From Clostridia bacterium (GTDB lineage Bacteria > Bacillota_A > Clostridia > Oscillospirales > CAG-272), in contig JAFTKI010000006.1 in the NCBI GenBank assembly GCA_017453335.1, positions 1 through 25,692 on the forward strand: a stretch of 25,692 bases of DNA, given 5' to 3'. Every line of letters starts with the position of its first letter. Position 1 is the stretch's first letter. The notes beneath the pieces were generated by a model. The model worked only from the letters and a program-made list of their open reading frames with translations. It ran no database searches and was not told the origin of the DNA. The translations under genes and the position numbers were made by a program. Below are positions 5,827 to 12,685 of the stretch, one piece after another.

Positions 5827-6174
5827 ATGAATTGCAAGAATTGCGGAACAGAGCTTTCAGAAGGCACCCCTTTCTGCACAAGCTGTGGCACCCCCACCGA
5901 AGAGGAACCTACCGTACAAAAAACGAGCGTTGCAGAAAAAGACGCGCCTGCTGTAAAAAAATATGCAGGGAAAGCGATTGCCGGCTTTGTGTTAGCGTTG
6001 GTCGGCATCGTCGTTGCTGCGATCCCGTGCGGCATTCTCGGCTTGGTTTTTTCTGCCTTGGCAATGAAGATAACCGAAACCGCACAATACAAGGGTCGCG
6101 GATTGGCAATCAGCGGGCTGGTCATCTCTATCATTGACATCGTGCTTGGCTTCATCTTCTTAGTAACGCTATAA
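5827..6174 (+). CDS. Zinc-ribbon membrane protein with DUF4190-like domain
   Basis: This 115-residue protein begins MNCKNCGTELSEGTPFCTSC, a zinc-ribbon with CxxC at 3-6 and CxxC at 17-20. An acidic/lysine linker follows to about residue 48. Then come two hydrophobic hairpins (GFVLALVGIVVAAIPCGILG and LVISIIDIVLGFIFLVTL) separated by KGRGLAISG, the pattern of DUF4190-like membrane domains. The start at 5827 is chosen because GGGAGGAA lies six bases upstream; an earlier in-frame ATG at 5794 overlaps the terminator stem. The function is unknown; such proteins are common singletons in Clostridia. A strong palindromic terminator follows. Confidence 0.88.
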   Translation: MNCKNCGTELSEGTPFCTSCGTPTEEEPTVQKTSVAEKDAPAVKKYAGKAIAGFVLALVGIVVAAIPCGILGLVFSALAMKITETAQYKGRGLAISGLVISIIDIVLGFIFLVTL

Positions 6175-6199
6175 AGTCACTAACGCAAGCAACATTACC

Positions 6200-6240
6200 G
6201 TAATCAAAAAGAGAGCCGAAGCGGCTCTCTTTTTGATTAC
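6200..6240. terminator. Bidirectional terminator
   Basis: An 18-bp perfect stem (6200-6217 with 6223-6240) contains A5 and T5 runs, so it can stop transcription in either direction. Confidence 0.88.
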
Positions 6241-6273
6241 CATCAATGCCCCCTTCAAGCCTCCGATTGACAC

Positions 6274-6373
6274 AAACCTCTTGCAAACCGACGCAAGATG
6301 TGTTATAATGTCAGCAGAGCGATTCCGCGGGGGCTTTTTTCCCCGCAAACCTAAGTCGCATGGTGGTAACATG
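6274..6373 (+). repeat. 100-bp promoter/leader cassette, copy 2 (drives the GT2 gene)
   Basis: This is identical over 100 bp to 4497-4596, with looser similarity for about 10 bases further upstream (CCGATTGA). It holds TTGCAA (6281-6286), TATAAT (6304-6309), 17-bp spacing and the same GCGGGG/CCCCGC hairpin leader, and it ends on the ATG of the glycosyltransferase (6371-6373). No AGGAGG-type site precedes that ATG, only GGTGGT, so the leader may matter for translation. Confidence 0.88.
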
Positions 6374-7315
6374 TATCTTACTTTAGTGGTTCCCTCCTAC
6401 AACGAGGAGGAAAACGTCGCGCGCTTCTACGAGGAGGTCACGCGCGTGTTCGAGGGCAAGGTCTCTGACTATGAGTTTGTCTTCGTGGACGACGGCAGCC
6501 GTGATAAGACCTATGCGGAGCTGTGCGGCTTGAACGCCGCGCACGACAACGTGCGAGTGCTCTCCTTCAGCCGCAATTTCGGCAAGGAGTCGGCGATTTA
6601 CGCAGGGCTGGAGGCGTCTCGCGGTGATCTCGTTTGCCTGATCGACGCGGATCTGCAGCAACGCCCCGAGGTCGTTTTGGAGATGCTCTCCGAGATCGAG
6701 GCGGACGCGGAGCTGGACTGCGTGACCGCGTACCAGAAGAAGCGAAAGGAAAACAAGCTGCTGTCGGGACTCAAATCCTGCTTCTATAAATTCATCACGC
6801 GCATTTCCGAGGTCGATTTCGTCAACGGCGCATCGGATTTCCGACTGATGAAGCGCACGATGGTGGAGGCGATCCTCGCGATGAGCGAGCATCACCGCTT
6901 CTCCAAGGGCATTTTCAGCTACGTCGGCTTCAACACCAAGTATATCCCCTACGAGGTGCAAAAAAGAGAGCACGGACAAACCAAATGGTCACTGCCGAAG
7001 CTGGTACGCTATGCGACTGACGGTATCATTTCCTTCTCCACTGCACCTTTGAAGCTCTCCACCTTCATCGGTTTTCTCTCCTCCTTCAGTGCGATCGTAT
7101 ACCTGATCGTGGTCATCATTCAAAAGCTCGCCTTCGGAATCAACGTCCCCGGGTACGCCACGCTCGTGGTGCTTCTGCTTCTGATCGGCGGCATTCAGTT
7201 GTTTTGCCTTGGAATCCTTGGCAGCTACATCGCCAAGATGCACATTGAGGTCAAAAAGCGCCCGATCTACATTCTGCGGCGCGAGCTGGACAGCAAAAAG
7301 GAGAAGAAGGATTGA
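6371..7315 (+). CDS. GT2-family polyprenyl-phosphate glycosyltransferase (GtrB/DPM1-like)
   Basis: The 314-residue protein starts MYLTLVVPSYNEEENVARF, the classic GT2 nucleotide-binding start. It has FVDDGSRDKT at 39-48 and the metal-binding D-A-D at 92-94 in LIDADLQQRPE. Two C-terminal membrane segments (about 228-250 and 262-287) and a basic tail end the protein. This layout is that of enzymes moving a sugar from a nucleotide donor to undecaprenyl or dolichyl phosphate at the inner membrane face. The start at 6371 is preferred over a longer frame because the upstream part is promoter and leader. The gene overlaps the GtrA gene by one base (TGATG), so the pair should build and flip a lipid-linked sugar for surface glycan decoration. 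Confidence 0.93.
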   Translation: MYLTLVVPSYNEEENVARFYEEVTRVFEGKVSDYEFVFVDDGSRDKTYAELCGLNAAHDNVRVLSFSRNFGKESAIYAGLEASRGDLVCLIDADLQQRPEVVLEMLSEIEADAELDCVTAYQKKRKENKLLSGLKSCFYKFITRISEVDFVNGASDFRLMKRTMVEAILAMSEHHRFSKGIFSYVGFNTKYIPYEVQKREHGQTKWSLPKLVRYATDGIISFSTAPLKLSTFIGFLSSFSAIVYLIVVIIQKLAFGINVPGYATLVVLLLLIGGIQLFCLGILGSYIAKMHIEVKKRPIYILRRELDSKKEKKD

Positions 7316-7767
7316 TGGAATTTTTCAAGAAGCACCGCGAATCCCTTTTGTATCTGCTCTTCGGAGGATTGACCACATTGGTCAATCTGGTGGTCTTCCT
7401 TTTATGCGGAGCACTCATAGGAGAGACGCTGTATCTGCTCTCCAACCTCATCGCATGGGTCGCGGCGGTCGTGTTCGCCTTTGTGGTCAATAAAATCATC
7501 GTTTTTCGCGCACGTTCGTGCGAAAAGGCAACACTGGCACGGGAGATCGTCGAATTCGTCGGCGCGCGGGTCTTCAGCTTCGGGCTGGAAGAATTGGGGC
7601 TGTTTCTCTTGGTGGACGTTCTGCCTCTGGGCAAATTCTCTGTCGTTCTCCTCGGGTTCACCGTTACGGGTCAGTTGATCGCCAAGCTGATCCTTGCCGT
7701 GGTCGTGGTTATTCTCAATTACTTTTTCAGCAAGTTCATTATTTTCAAAAAAGCAAAAGAACAATAA
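7315..7767 (+). CDS. GtrA-family membrane protein, lipid-linked sugar flippase
   Basis: The protein has 150 residues and four hydrophobic segments at about 11-33, 38-60, 75-98 and 107-135. It carries the family features LLFGGLTTLVNLVVF near the start, NKIIVFR in the middle, and NYFFSKFIIFKK at the end. GtrA-like proteins (PF04138) are thought to move undecaprenyl-phosphate sugars across the membrane. The ATG at 7315 shares its A with the stop of the glycosyltransferase gene, so translation is coupled; AAGGAG lies upstream. Which surface polymer is modified is not shown by the sequence. Confidence 0.92.
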   Translation: MEFFKKHRESLLYLLFGGLTTLVNLVVFLLCGALIGETLYLLSNLIAWVAAVVFAFVVNKIIVFRARSCEKATLAREIVEFVGARVFSFGLEELGLFLLVDVLPLGKFSVVLLGFTVTGQLIAKLILAVVVVILNYFFSKFIIFKKAKEQ

Positions 7768-7771
7768 TGCA

Positions 7772-7810
7772 AAACGCTCCGAGATCTACGCGATCTCGGA
7801 GCGTTTTTTT
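7772..7810 (+). terminator. Terminator of the GT2-GtrA operon
   Basis: A 14-bp stem (7773-7786 with 7792-7805) with T7. The same CTCCGAG/CTCGGAG stem and the following TGAAATGGCAATCCCC-type sequence recur at 11394. Confidence 0.9.
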
Positions 7811-8527
7811 GAAATGCCAATCCCCCCCTGCAAGCCACAGGCTCGTAGGGAGGATTGCTCTCTGTGCGAATGTTACTTTCCCTGCAAAAAGCCAGCAAAA
7901 CTCGTTACGAGATCCCTTCGTCGCTATCGCTCCTCGGTTTTGCTCCATTCGGCAAGCCTCATTCCGCAAAACTTCGATTCCGCTAACGCTCCACTCAGGA
8001 TGACACGTAAAATGCGAAGCGCGAAATCCCCCTCGCCATATCATCGCTGAGCAGGCTTGCAAGCACAAAGCCACTATGTGTCATCACTGAGTAGGCTTGC
8101 AAGCAAGCCGAAAGCCGCTTGCGCGGCTTCCGCATCGAACTTTTGCGGGTCGAGCGGAGCGAGCAAGCAAAAGCGCGAGGCTTTAGCCGAAGCGGGATCC
8201 ACGAGCGGTTACCAATAGCCTTTCGTAGCAAATGTTACTTTTCCTTTGTGCCAACCCTTCCGTCTCGCGAGCGTTCCGCTTCGCTCGCCACCTCCCCTTA
8301 CACAGGGGAGGCCAAAAGCAAGTGCGAACATGGATAAAAGCCATTAAAAATTACGTTTTCTTAAGATAGAATAGCCATGAACGAGCTATCTCACAGCCTC
8401 CCCTGTGTAAGGGGAGGTGACGCGGCATAGCCGCGACGGAAGGGTTGGCACGTGCGTAAATGTTACTCTTTTTCATGGCAATCCCCCCTGTAAGGCGTAA
8501 GGCTTACAGGGGGGATTGCCTTCTCTC
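7811..8527. repeat. Gene-free block of nested interspersed palindromes
   Basis: I see no gene here. The parts are: a GCAATCCCCCC...GGGAGGATTGC palindrome (7817-7852); a GC-rich stretch of short inverted motifs to about 8040; two copies of CATCRCTGAGYAGGCTTGCAA (about 8042 and 8083); short GCTTGCGCGGCTTCCGC-type hairpins to 8215; a large inverted pair (8248-8451); and a near-perfect palindrome GGCAATCCCCCCTGTAAG...CTTACAGGGGGGATTGCC (8478-8520). The word AATGTTACTTT recurs around them. The same units appear at 11430-11720. They look like REP-like or miniature mobile elements. Confidence 0.75.
8248..8451. repeat. Long inverted repeat pair with about 85-bp centre, copy A
   Basis: The left arm begins GTGCCAACCCTTCCGTC and ends CCTCCCCTTACACAGGGGAGG; the right arm (8396-8451) is its reverse complement ending GACGGAAGGGTTGGCAC. 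The centre (about 8312-8395) is AT-rich and lacks a frame. The arms also hold internal hairpins. Confidence 0.82.
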
Positions 8528-8535
8528 AGCAAAGG

Positions 8536-8640
8536 ATGGACACCTCGCGCGCAGGTCGAGGCAGGGCTGATCGAACACGCAGGCGTCAATCTCCTCGATC
8601 GAGACCAGACCTTTGTACGGCGACGAGACCCCGATCACGG
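8536..8640 (-). pseudogene. Remnant of a DeoR-family regulator 3' end
   Basis: Read on the minus strand, one frame gives SIEEIDACVFDQPCLDLRARC, which matches SIEEIDACVFDKPYPDLRAKC at the end of the intact DeoR gene at 11802-12539. DNA similarity continues past the stop into TTGCCTTCTCTCA. Only about 30 codons survive; the upstream part is absent, and the AraC stop codon lies 19 bases away. This is the tail of a second DeoR copy, presumably lost when neighbouring genes were rearranged. Confidence 0.78.
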
Positions 8641-8658
8641 CTTCTGCAGCTGAATGAC

Positions 8659-9519
8659 TCAGCCCCTTCTCATCATTTTACGGTATGCCCCCGGGCTGAC
8701 GCCCGCGTGCTGCTTGAAAAACGCGTTGAAGTAGTACTCGTTGTTAAAGTGCATCTGCTCGCTGATCTGCCGCAAGGGCAGATCGGTTTCCAGCAGCAGC
8801 CGCTCGATCGCCTCGCAGCGCGCGCGGCGCACGTATTCTGCCACCGTGATCCCCTCGCACCGATGAAAGATTCTGGTCATTTGCTTCGTTCCAATGCAGC
8901 AATAGGACGCCACATCCTCCACGCCGATCGGGCGGCAGACGTTGTCCGCAATGTACTGCTTGGCAAGGCTCAATCGCAGATCCTCGTCGCTTGTATGCTC
9001 CGCGTGCGATGCCTTCGCCCAGGAAAGTTGGCGAAACAGAAGCAACAGGCATTCCAAAACGCGATTGCCAACCACGCATTGCACGTACGCCGCACCGCTT
9101 CGCCGCTGTGCGCTGAGAAAGCGAAGGTTCTCCTCGATCTGCGCAGGCGTTCGCCCCGTTACGAAAGGCTCCTGTGAGGGACTCAGGTGCTCGGTTCCCG
9201 CGTCCGCAAGCGAAAAGAAAAAGGAATACTTTTCGGTTTGCGGATCTGCGTGCAGAACCGTGTGGCGCACGTTGGGCGAGATCAGCAAAAATTCCCCCGC
9301 GCGCACCTCGACCGTCGCGCCTCCGATCTCATAGACCTGCGCACCCTTTTCGATCAGATGCACCTCAAAGCCCGTGTGGTGATGTCTCTTTCGTGTAATA
9401 TGCATGCGGTCGCGCGCCACACAGACCCACTTGCAATAGCAACGTCTGATCCCGCACGCGTTCAGTGCCACCGAGGAGAGTTCGTCCCTGCCCTCGGCTT
9501 GCTTGAATAGGATCTCCAC
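8659..9519 (-). CDS. AraC-family transcriptional regulator with cupin sensor
   Basis: The 286-residue protein has an N-terminal cupin-like part (HHHTGFEVHLIEKGAQVYEI, then GEFLLISPNVRHTVLHADP, about residues 45-110) and a C-terminal pair of helix-turn-helix units (about 185-283). The second HTH carries ISEQMHFNNEYYFNAFFKQ and HAGVSPGAYRKM, the AraC signature. The start is GTG with a GGGGGAG site upstream. It is divergent from the DapA-family and HpcH/HpaI genes and probably activates them when a sugar or sugar acid binds the cupin pocket. Its own promoter reads TTGCAA-17-TACAAT on the minus strand (9578-9550). Confidence 0.93.
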   Translation of the reverse strand: MEILFKQAEGRDELSSVALNACGIRRCYCKWVCVARDRMHITRKRHHHTGFEVHLIEKGAQVYEIGGATVEVRAGEFLLISPNVRHTVLHADPQTEKYSFFFSLADAGTEHLSPSQEPFVTGRTPAQIEENLRFLSAQRRSGAAYVQCVVGNRVLECLLLLFRQLSWAKASHAEHTSDEDLRLSLAKQYIADNVCRPIGVEDVASYCCIGTKQMTRIFHRCEGITVAEYVRRARCEAIERLLLETDLPLRQISEQMHFNNEYYFNAFFKQHAGVSPGAYRKMMRRG

Positions 9520-9549
9520 TCGCTCCCCCCCTCTCTTCTCTGCCTCTCC

Positions 9550-9578
9550 ATTGTACCATAAAGCGTGTGCGTTTGCAA
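9550..9578 (-). promoter_or_regulatory. Promoter of the AraC regulator
   Basis: On the minus strand, -35 TTGCAA (9578-9573) and -10 TACAAT (9555-9550) are separated by 17 bp, about 30 bp before the GTG start. Confidence 0.7.
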
Positions 9579-9620
9579 TGAAAATGTCCGAAAATTATAA
9601 AAAAATGTCCTGCTCGCATA

Positions 9621-9649
9621 TTGCACATACCAACGCGGTGTGGTATACT
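9621..9649 (+). promoter_or_regulatory. Promoter of the lyase/aldolase operon with an internal palindrome
   Basis: TTGCAC (9621-9626) and TATACT (9644-9649) are 17 bp apart. ATACCA-N8-TGGTAT (9627-9646) fills the spacer and enters the -10 box. It could be an operator, but AraC activators normally bind upstream, so the binding protein is uncertain. Confidence 0.65.
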
Positions 9650-9676
9650 GAACAAAACGGAAAGGAGTGCATAAAA

Positions 9677-10621
9677 ATGGACATTTTTACAACAATGATC
9701 ACGCCCTATCACAAGGACGGAACGGTGGACTACGAAACCGCCGAGAAATACGTGGACTGGTACTTTGAAAACAGCCTCGACGGTATCTTCGCGGTCTGCC
9801 AATCCAGCGAAATCTTTTATCTGACGCTGGAGGAGCGTGTTGAGCTGAACCGTCGCGTCTACGCACGCGCCAAAGCGCTCGAGCGACAAAGCGGAAGACC
9901 CTTTACCGTCGTCTCCTCGGGACATGTCGGCGGCTCGATCCCCGAGCAGATCCATGAGCTGAACGCCATCGCGCAAAGCGGAACCGATGCCCTGATCCTC
10001 ATCACCAACCGCCTCGATCCCAACAACGAGGGCGACGACGTGTTCATCGAAAACGCCGAAAGGTTGCTCGCATCCCTTCCTGCCGACACGCGACTGGGAC
10101 TTTACGAGTGCCCGCACCCCTACAAGCGTCTGGTCACCCCGCGCATTCTCGACTGGTGCGTCCAAACGGGCAGATTTGACTACATGAAGGACACCTGCTG
10201 TGACGCCGCGCTCATCGCGGAGCGCGTAAAGCTTCTCCGAGGCAGCGGCTTCAAGCTGCTCAACGCCAACTGCCAGACGCTGCTCGAATCCATGCAGGCA
10301 GGCGGCGACGGCTACTGCGGCATTATGTGCAACTTCCATCCCGCGCTCTACGCATGGCTTGGCAAGAACTATGCCAAGGAGCCCGAGCGTGCGGCGCTCG
10401 TGCAATCGGTGATCGGCACGTTCGGCTTTACCGAGGTGGGGCTCCCCTACCCGCTCACCGCGAAGTATCATATGAACCTGTGCGGAATCCCAACCGAGAA
10501 CTTCGCGCGCAACCGACGCAGCACGGAGCTGACCGATTACGGTCGAAGCTGCATGCGGCAGATGAAGCTCGCAACAGACGCACTGGAAGCAAGCCTTGAA
10601 AAGGAAGAAAGGTCAATATGA
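9677..10621 (+). CDS. Dihydrodipicolinate synthase/N-acetylneuraminate lyase family protein
   Basis: A TIM-barrel class I aldolase of 314 residues starts MDIFTTMITPYHKDGTVDYE. The expected Schiff-base lysine is K171 in FDYMKDTCCD and the helper tyrosine is Y143 in GLYECPHPYKR. The usual GGxxE-type motif near residue 45 is altered to QSSEIFYLTLEER, so it is probably not a true DapA and may cleave or form a keto-acid sugar such as a 2-keto-3-deoxy acid. The start is set by AAAGGAG and the promoter just upstream. It overlaps the HpcH/HpaI gene by four bases (ATGA), so the two act together, most likely in sugar-acid breakdown; the substrate is unknown. Confidence 0.9.
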   Translation: MDIFTTMITPYHKDGTVDYETAEKYVDWYFENSLDGIFAVCQSSEIFYLTLEERVELNRRVYARAKALERQSGRPFTVVSSGHVGGSIPEQIHELNAIAQSGTDALILITNRLDPNNEGDDVFIENAERLLASLPADTRLGLYECPHPYKRLVTPRILDWCVQTGRFDYMKDTCCDAALIAERVKLLRGSGFKLLNANCQTLLESMQAGGDGYCGIMCNFHPALYAWLGKNYAKEPERAALVQSVIGTFGFTEVGLPYPLTAKYHMNLCGIPTENFARNRRSTELTDYGRSCMRQMKLATDALEASLEKEERSI

Positions 10622-11388
10622 ACGTATTACGGGAACGGATTGAGCGCCGTGAAAAGCTCAGCGGCGCGATCGTCAGCCTCAGCGACCCGTGTCTGTGCGA
10701 GATCATGGGCAACGCAGGATTTGATTACATCTGGATCGACATGGAGCATACCTACATGTCCTACAAGGAGGCGCTTTGCCACCTCAACGCCGCGCGCTCG
10801 ACAGGCACACCCGCGATCGTGCGCGTGCCGCAAAACGACCTGACCGTAACCAAAAAGGTGTTGGAAATGGATCCCGACGGGATCATCTTCCCGATGGTAC
10901 GGACGGCGGACGAAGCCCGCGAGCTGATCGCCATGACGCTCTACCCGCCTCTTGGCACGCGCGGATTCGGCCCCATGCGCGCGATCCGCTACGGCGCGGA
11001 CGATGCAAGCGAATACACCGATCGCAAAAGCTTGGAGCTTTGCCGATTCCTCCAGATCGAGCACGTGGACTGCGTGGAAAACTTAGAGGAGATCGCGCGA
11101 ATCCCTTACGTGGACGGCTTTATTTTCGGGCCGAACGACCTTTCCGCCTCAATCGGCGAGATCGGGCACGTGACGGATGAACACACCACTGCACTCCTGA
11201 AGCGTTCGGTGGAGATCCTGCGTCGGGCAGACAAGTACGTCGGACTTGCGACGGGCTCGCCCACGCCCAATTCGGTCAAGTATTGGACGGACATGGGTAT
11301 GGACATGCTGACGGCGGGCGCGGATTGGAACTACGTCTTTGAAAAAGCGAAGGCGTCGGTTGAAATCCTGCGTGCCAATCAAACATAA
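10618..11388 (+). CDS. HpcH/HpaI-family class II aldolase
   Basis: The 256-residue protein fits the metal-dependent pyruvate aldolases that split 4-hydroxy-2-oxo acids or 2-keto-3-deoxy-rhamnonate. Visible active-site positions are DMEHT with H44, IVRVP with R69, the metal ligand E148 in LQIEHVD and the metal ligand D174 in FGPNDLSASIG. These match H45, R70, E149 and D175 of HpaI. The length equals the family norm. The start overlaps the stop of the DapA-family gene. Two keto-acid aldolases in one operon, with a F6P aldolase-like gene nearby, point to breakdown of an unusual sugar acid. The precise substrate cannot be read from the sequence. Confidence 0.92.
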   Translation: MNVLRERIERREKLSGAIVSLSDPCLCEIMGNAGFDYIWIDMEHTYMSYKEALCHLNAARSTGTPAIVRVPQNDLTVTKKVLEMDPDGIIFPMVRTADEARELIAMTLYPPLGTRGFGPMRAIRYGADDASEYTDRKSLELCRFLQIEHVDCVENLEEIARIPYVDGFIFGPNDLSASIGEIGHVTDEHTTALLKRSVEILRRADKYVGLATGSPTPNSVKYWTDMGMDMLTAGADWNYVFEKAKASVEILRANQT

Positions 11389-11393
11389 ACGAA

Positions 11394-11430
11394 ACACTCC
11401 GAGATCCGTTTGACCTCGGAGCGTTTTTTT
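11394..11430 (+). terminator. Terminator of the lyase/aldolase operon
   Basis: The stem CACTCCGAG/CTCGGAGCG has an 11-base loop and T7. It is closely related to the terminator at 7772, including the sequence that follows. Confidence 0.85.
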
Positions 11431-11720
11431 GAAATGGCAATCCCCCTGTAAGCCTTGCGGCTTACAGGGGGAGATTTTTTTGTGCGAAAGCAACATTTAC
11501 CCGTGTGCCAACCCTTCCGTCGCGGCTTTGCCGCGCCACCTCCCGCAAGCACCGGAGAGGCGTTGGGATCGTGCGTTCATGGTGATTCTGTCTTAGGAAA
11601 AAACAAATTGTATGGTTTTTATCTTTGTATGCGCTCACTTTTTGCCTCCCCGGTGCTTGCGGGAGGTGGCTCGCGGTAGCGAAACGGAAGGGTTGCACCA
11701 AGGGAAAGTAACATTTCCCC
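11431..11720. repeat. Interspersed palindrome block, copy B
   Basis: It begins with GGCAATCCCCCTGTAAGCC-TTGC-GGCTTACAGGGGG, then a long inverted pair. The left arm (11505-11562) begins GTGCCAACCCTTCCGTCGCG and the right arm (11644-11698) ends AACGGAAGGGTTGCAC, with an AT-rich centre of about 80 bp. Flanking AACATTTACCC and AAAGTAACATTTCCCC are also inverted. The unit order matches 8248-8520. The rest of the gap to 11801 shows nothing further except the similarity to the 8515 region just after the DeoR stop. Confidence 0.78.
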
Positions 11721-11801
11721 GATCCCATCTGCGCTGTTCCAAAAGGGCTTGATTTTACTACGCAATTATAAAAAATGTGATAGGACGGGAATTGCCTTCT
11801 C

Positions 11802-12539
11802 TCAACAAATGATCTTACACTTCGCGCGCAAGTCGGGATAGGGCTTATCGAACACGCAGGCGTCGATCTCCTCGATCGAGGTCAGACGGTACAGCGACGT
11901 GCTTCCGAACTTGGCGCTGTCGCACAAAAACACACGGCAACGCGCGTTCTTCAGCATCAGCGTGCGGATATAATTCTCCTCGGGGATCGGATCGTAGATC
12001 CAGCCGTCGGCATCCAGACTCTTGGAGGAGAAAAACAGGATATCGGGATGGATGCCCTCCACCGCCGCATACGCCTGCGTACCCGAGAGCACCGCCGAGC
12101 AGTTGACCGACGCCCCACCGATGCAGTGCGTTGCGATTCCGTAGCTGACCGCCGTGATCGCAGTATTCATGTTATTTGTGAACAGGATCATGTCCTTATG
12201 CTTGGCAATATAGGGCACCAAAAAGCCCGCTGTGCTCGATCCGTCGAGCATGACCGATTGCCCGTCACGCAACAGCTCCGATGCCAGCTTGGCGATCCGA
12301 CGCTTTTCCGCAATGCTCTGCGACATGCGGTTGCTCAAAGGCACTGCCTGATTGACCTCACGCAAAGCGGACGCGCCGCCGTGCGTTCGCTTGACCAGCG
12401 ACAGGTTTTGCAGGCGGATCAGATCCCGCCGCACGCTGGAGGGCGAGGTATAGGTCAATTCCGACAGCCGCCCGACCGTCAAAAAGCCGTTCTCCTCCAA
12501 AAGCTCTAAAATTTGTTTCTGTCGATTTGAAATGCTCAT
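11802..12539 (-). CDS. DeoR-family sugar-phosphate-responsive regulator
   Basis: The 245-residue protein begins MSISNRQKQILELLEENGFL, then LSELTYTSPSSVRRDLIRLQ, the DeoR helix-turn-helix (about 1-57). The C-terminal sensor domain (about 75-235) has DGQSVMLDGSSTAGFLVP and ILFTNNMNTAI, which hold the phosphosugar-binding positions. The ATG at 12539 is chosen over one 63 bases upstream because GGAGGGG lies just before it and the family begins there. It is divergent from the F6P aldolase-like gene and likely represses it until a sugar phosphate binds. A decayed copy of its 3' end lies at 8536. Confidence 0.93.
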   Translation of the reverse strand: MSISNRQKQILELLEENGFLTVGRLSELTYTSPSSVRRDLIRLQNLSLVKRTHGGASALREVNQAVPLSNRMSQSIAEKRRIAKLASELLRDGQSVMLDGSSTAGFLVPYIAKHKDMILFTNNMNTAITAVSYGIATHCIGGASVNCSAVLSGTQAYAAVEGIHPDILFFSSKSLDADGWIYDPIPEENYIRTLMLKNARCRVFLCDSAKFGSTSLYRLTSIEEIDACVFDKPYPDLRAKCKIIC

Positions 12540-12603
12540 TTCCCCTCCGAGATTGCGCGTTTTGCGTTTTTCCTTGCGTATTTGCCTGTTTTTTCGCCAC
12601 ACC

Positions 12604-12632
12604 TTGCAAACAAATGAACAGTGCAGTATAAT
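12604..12632 (+). promoter_or_regulatory. Promoter of the F6P aldolase-like gene
   Basis: TTGCAA (12604-12609) and TATAAT (12627-12632) are spaced 17 bp. Confidence 0.82.
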
Positions 12633-12653
12633 AATAACCGAATTTCAAAAAAA

Positions 12654-12671
12654 TGTCAAGCGCTTTTGACA
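12654..12671. promoter_or_regulatory. Palindrome in the F6P aldolase leader, possible DeoR operator
   Basis: TGTCAA-GCGCTT-TTGACA lies between the transcription start and the ribosome binding site, where a repressor would act as a roadblock. Only one copy is seen, so the assignment is tentative. Confidence 0.4.
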
Positions 12672-12685
12672 AAAAGGAGAAAATC

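Noticed and set aside
6233..6370. N-terminal extension of the glycosyltransferase
   Set aside because: The extension contains the promoter and 5' leader of the gene, and the GT2 fold begins at the ATG at 6371.
9365..10471. A 368-codon open frame on the minus strand
   Set aside because: It runs across the AraC start, the promoter region and most of the DapA-family gene, with no recognisable motif, whereas the opposite frames have clear families.
12540..12600. Repeated TTGCG/TTTGC words upstream of the DeoR gene as operators
   Set aside because: The words are irregularly spaced, low in complexity and not palindromic, so I could not support them as binding sites.
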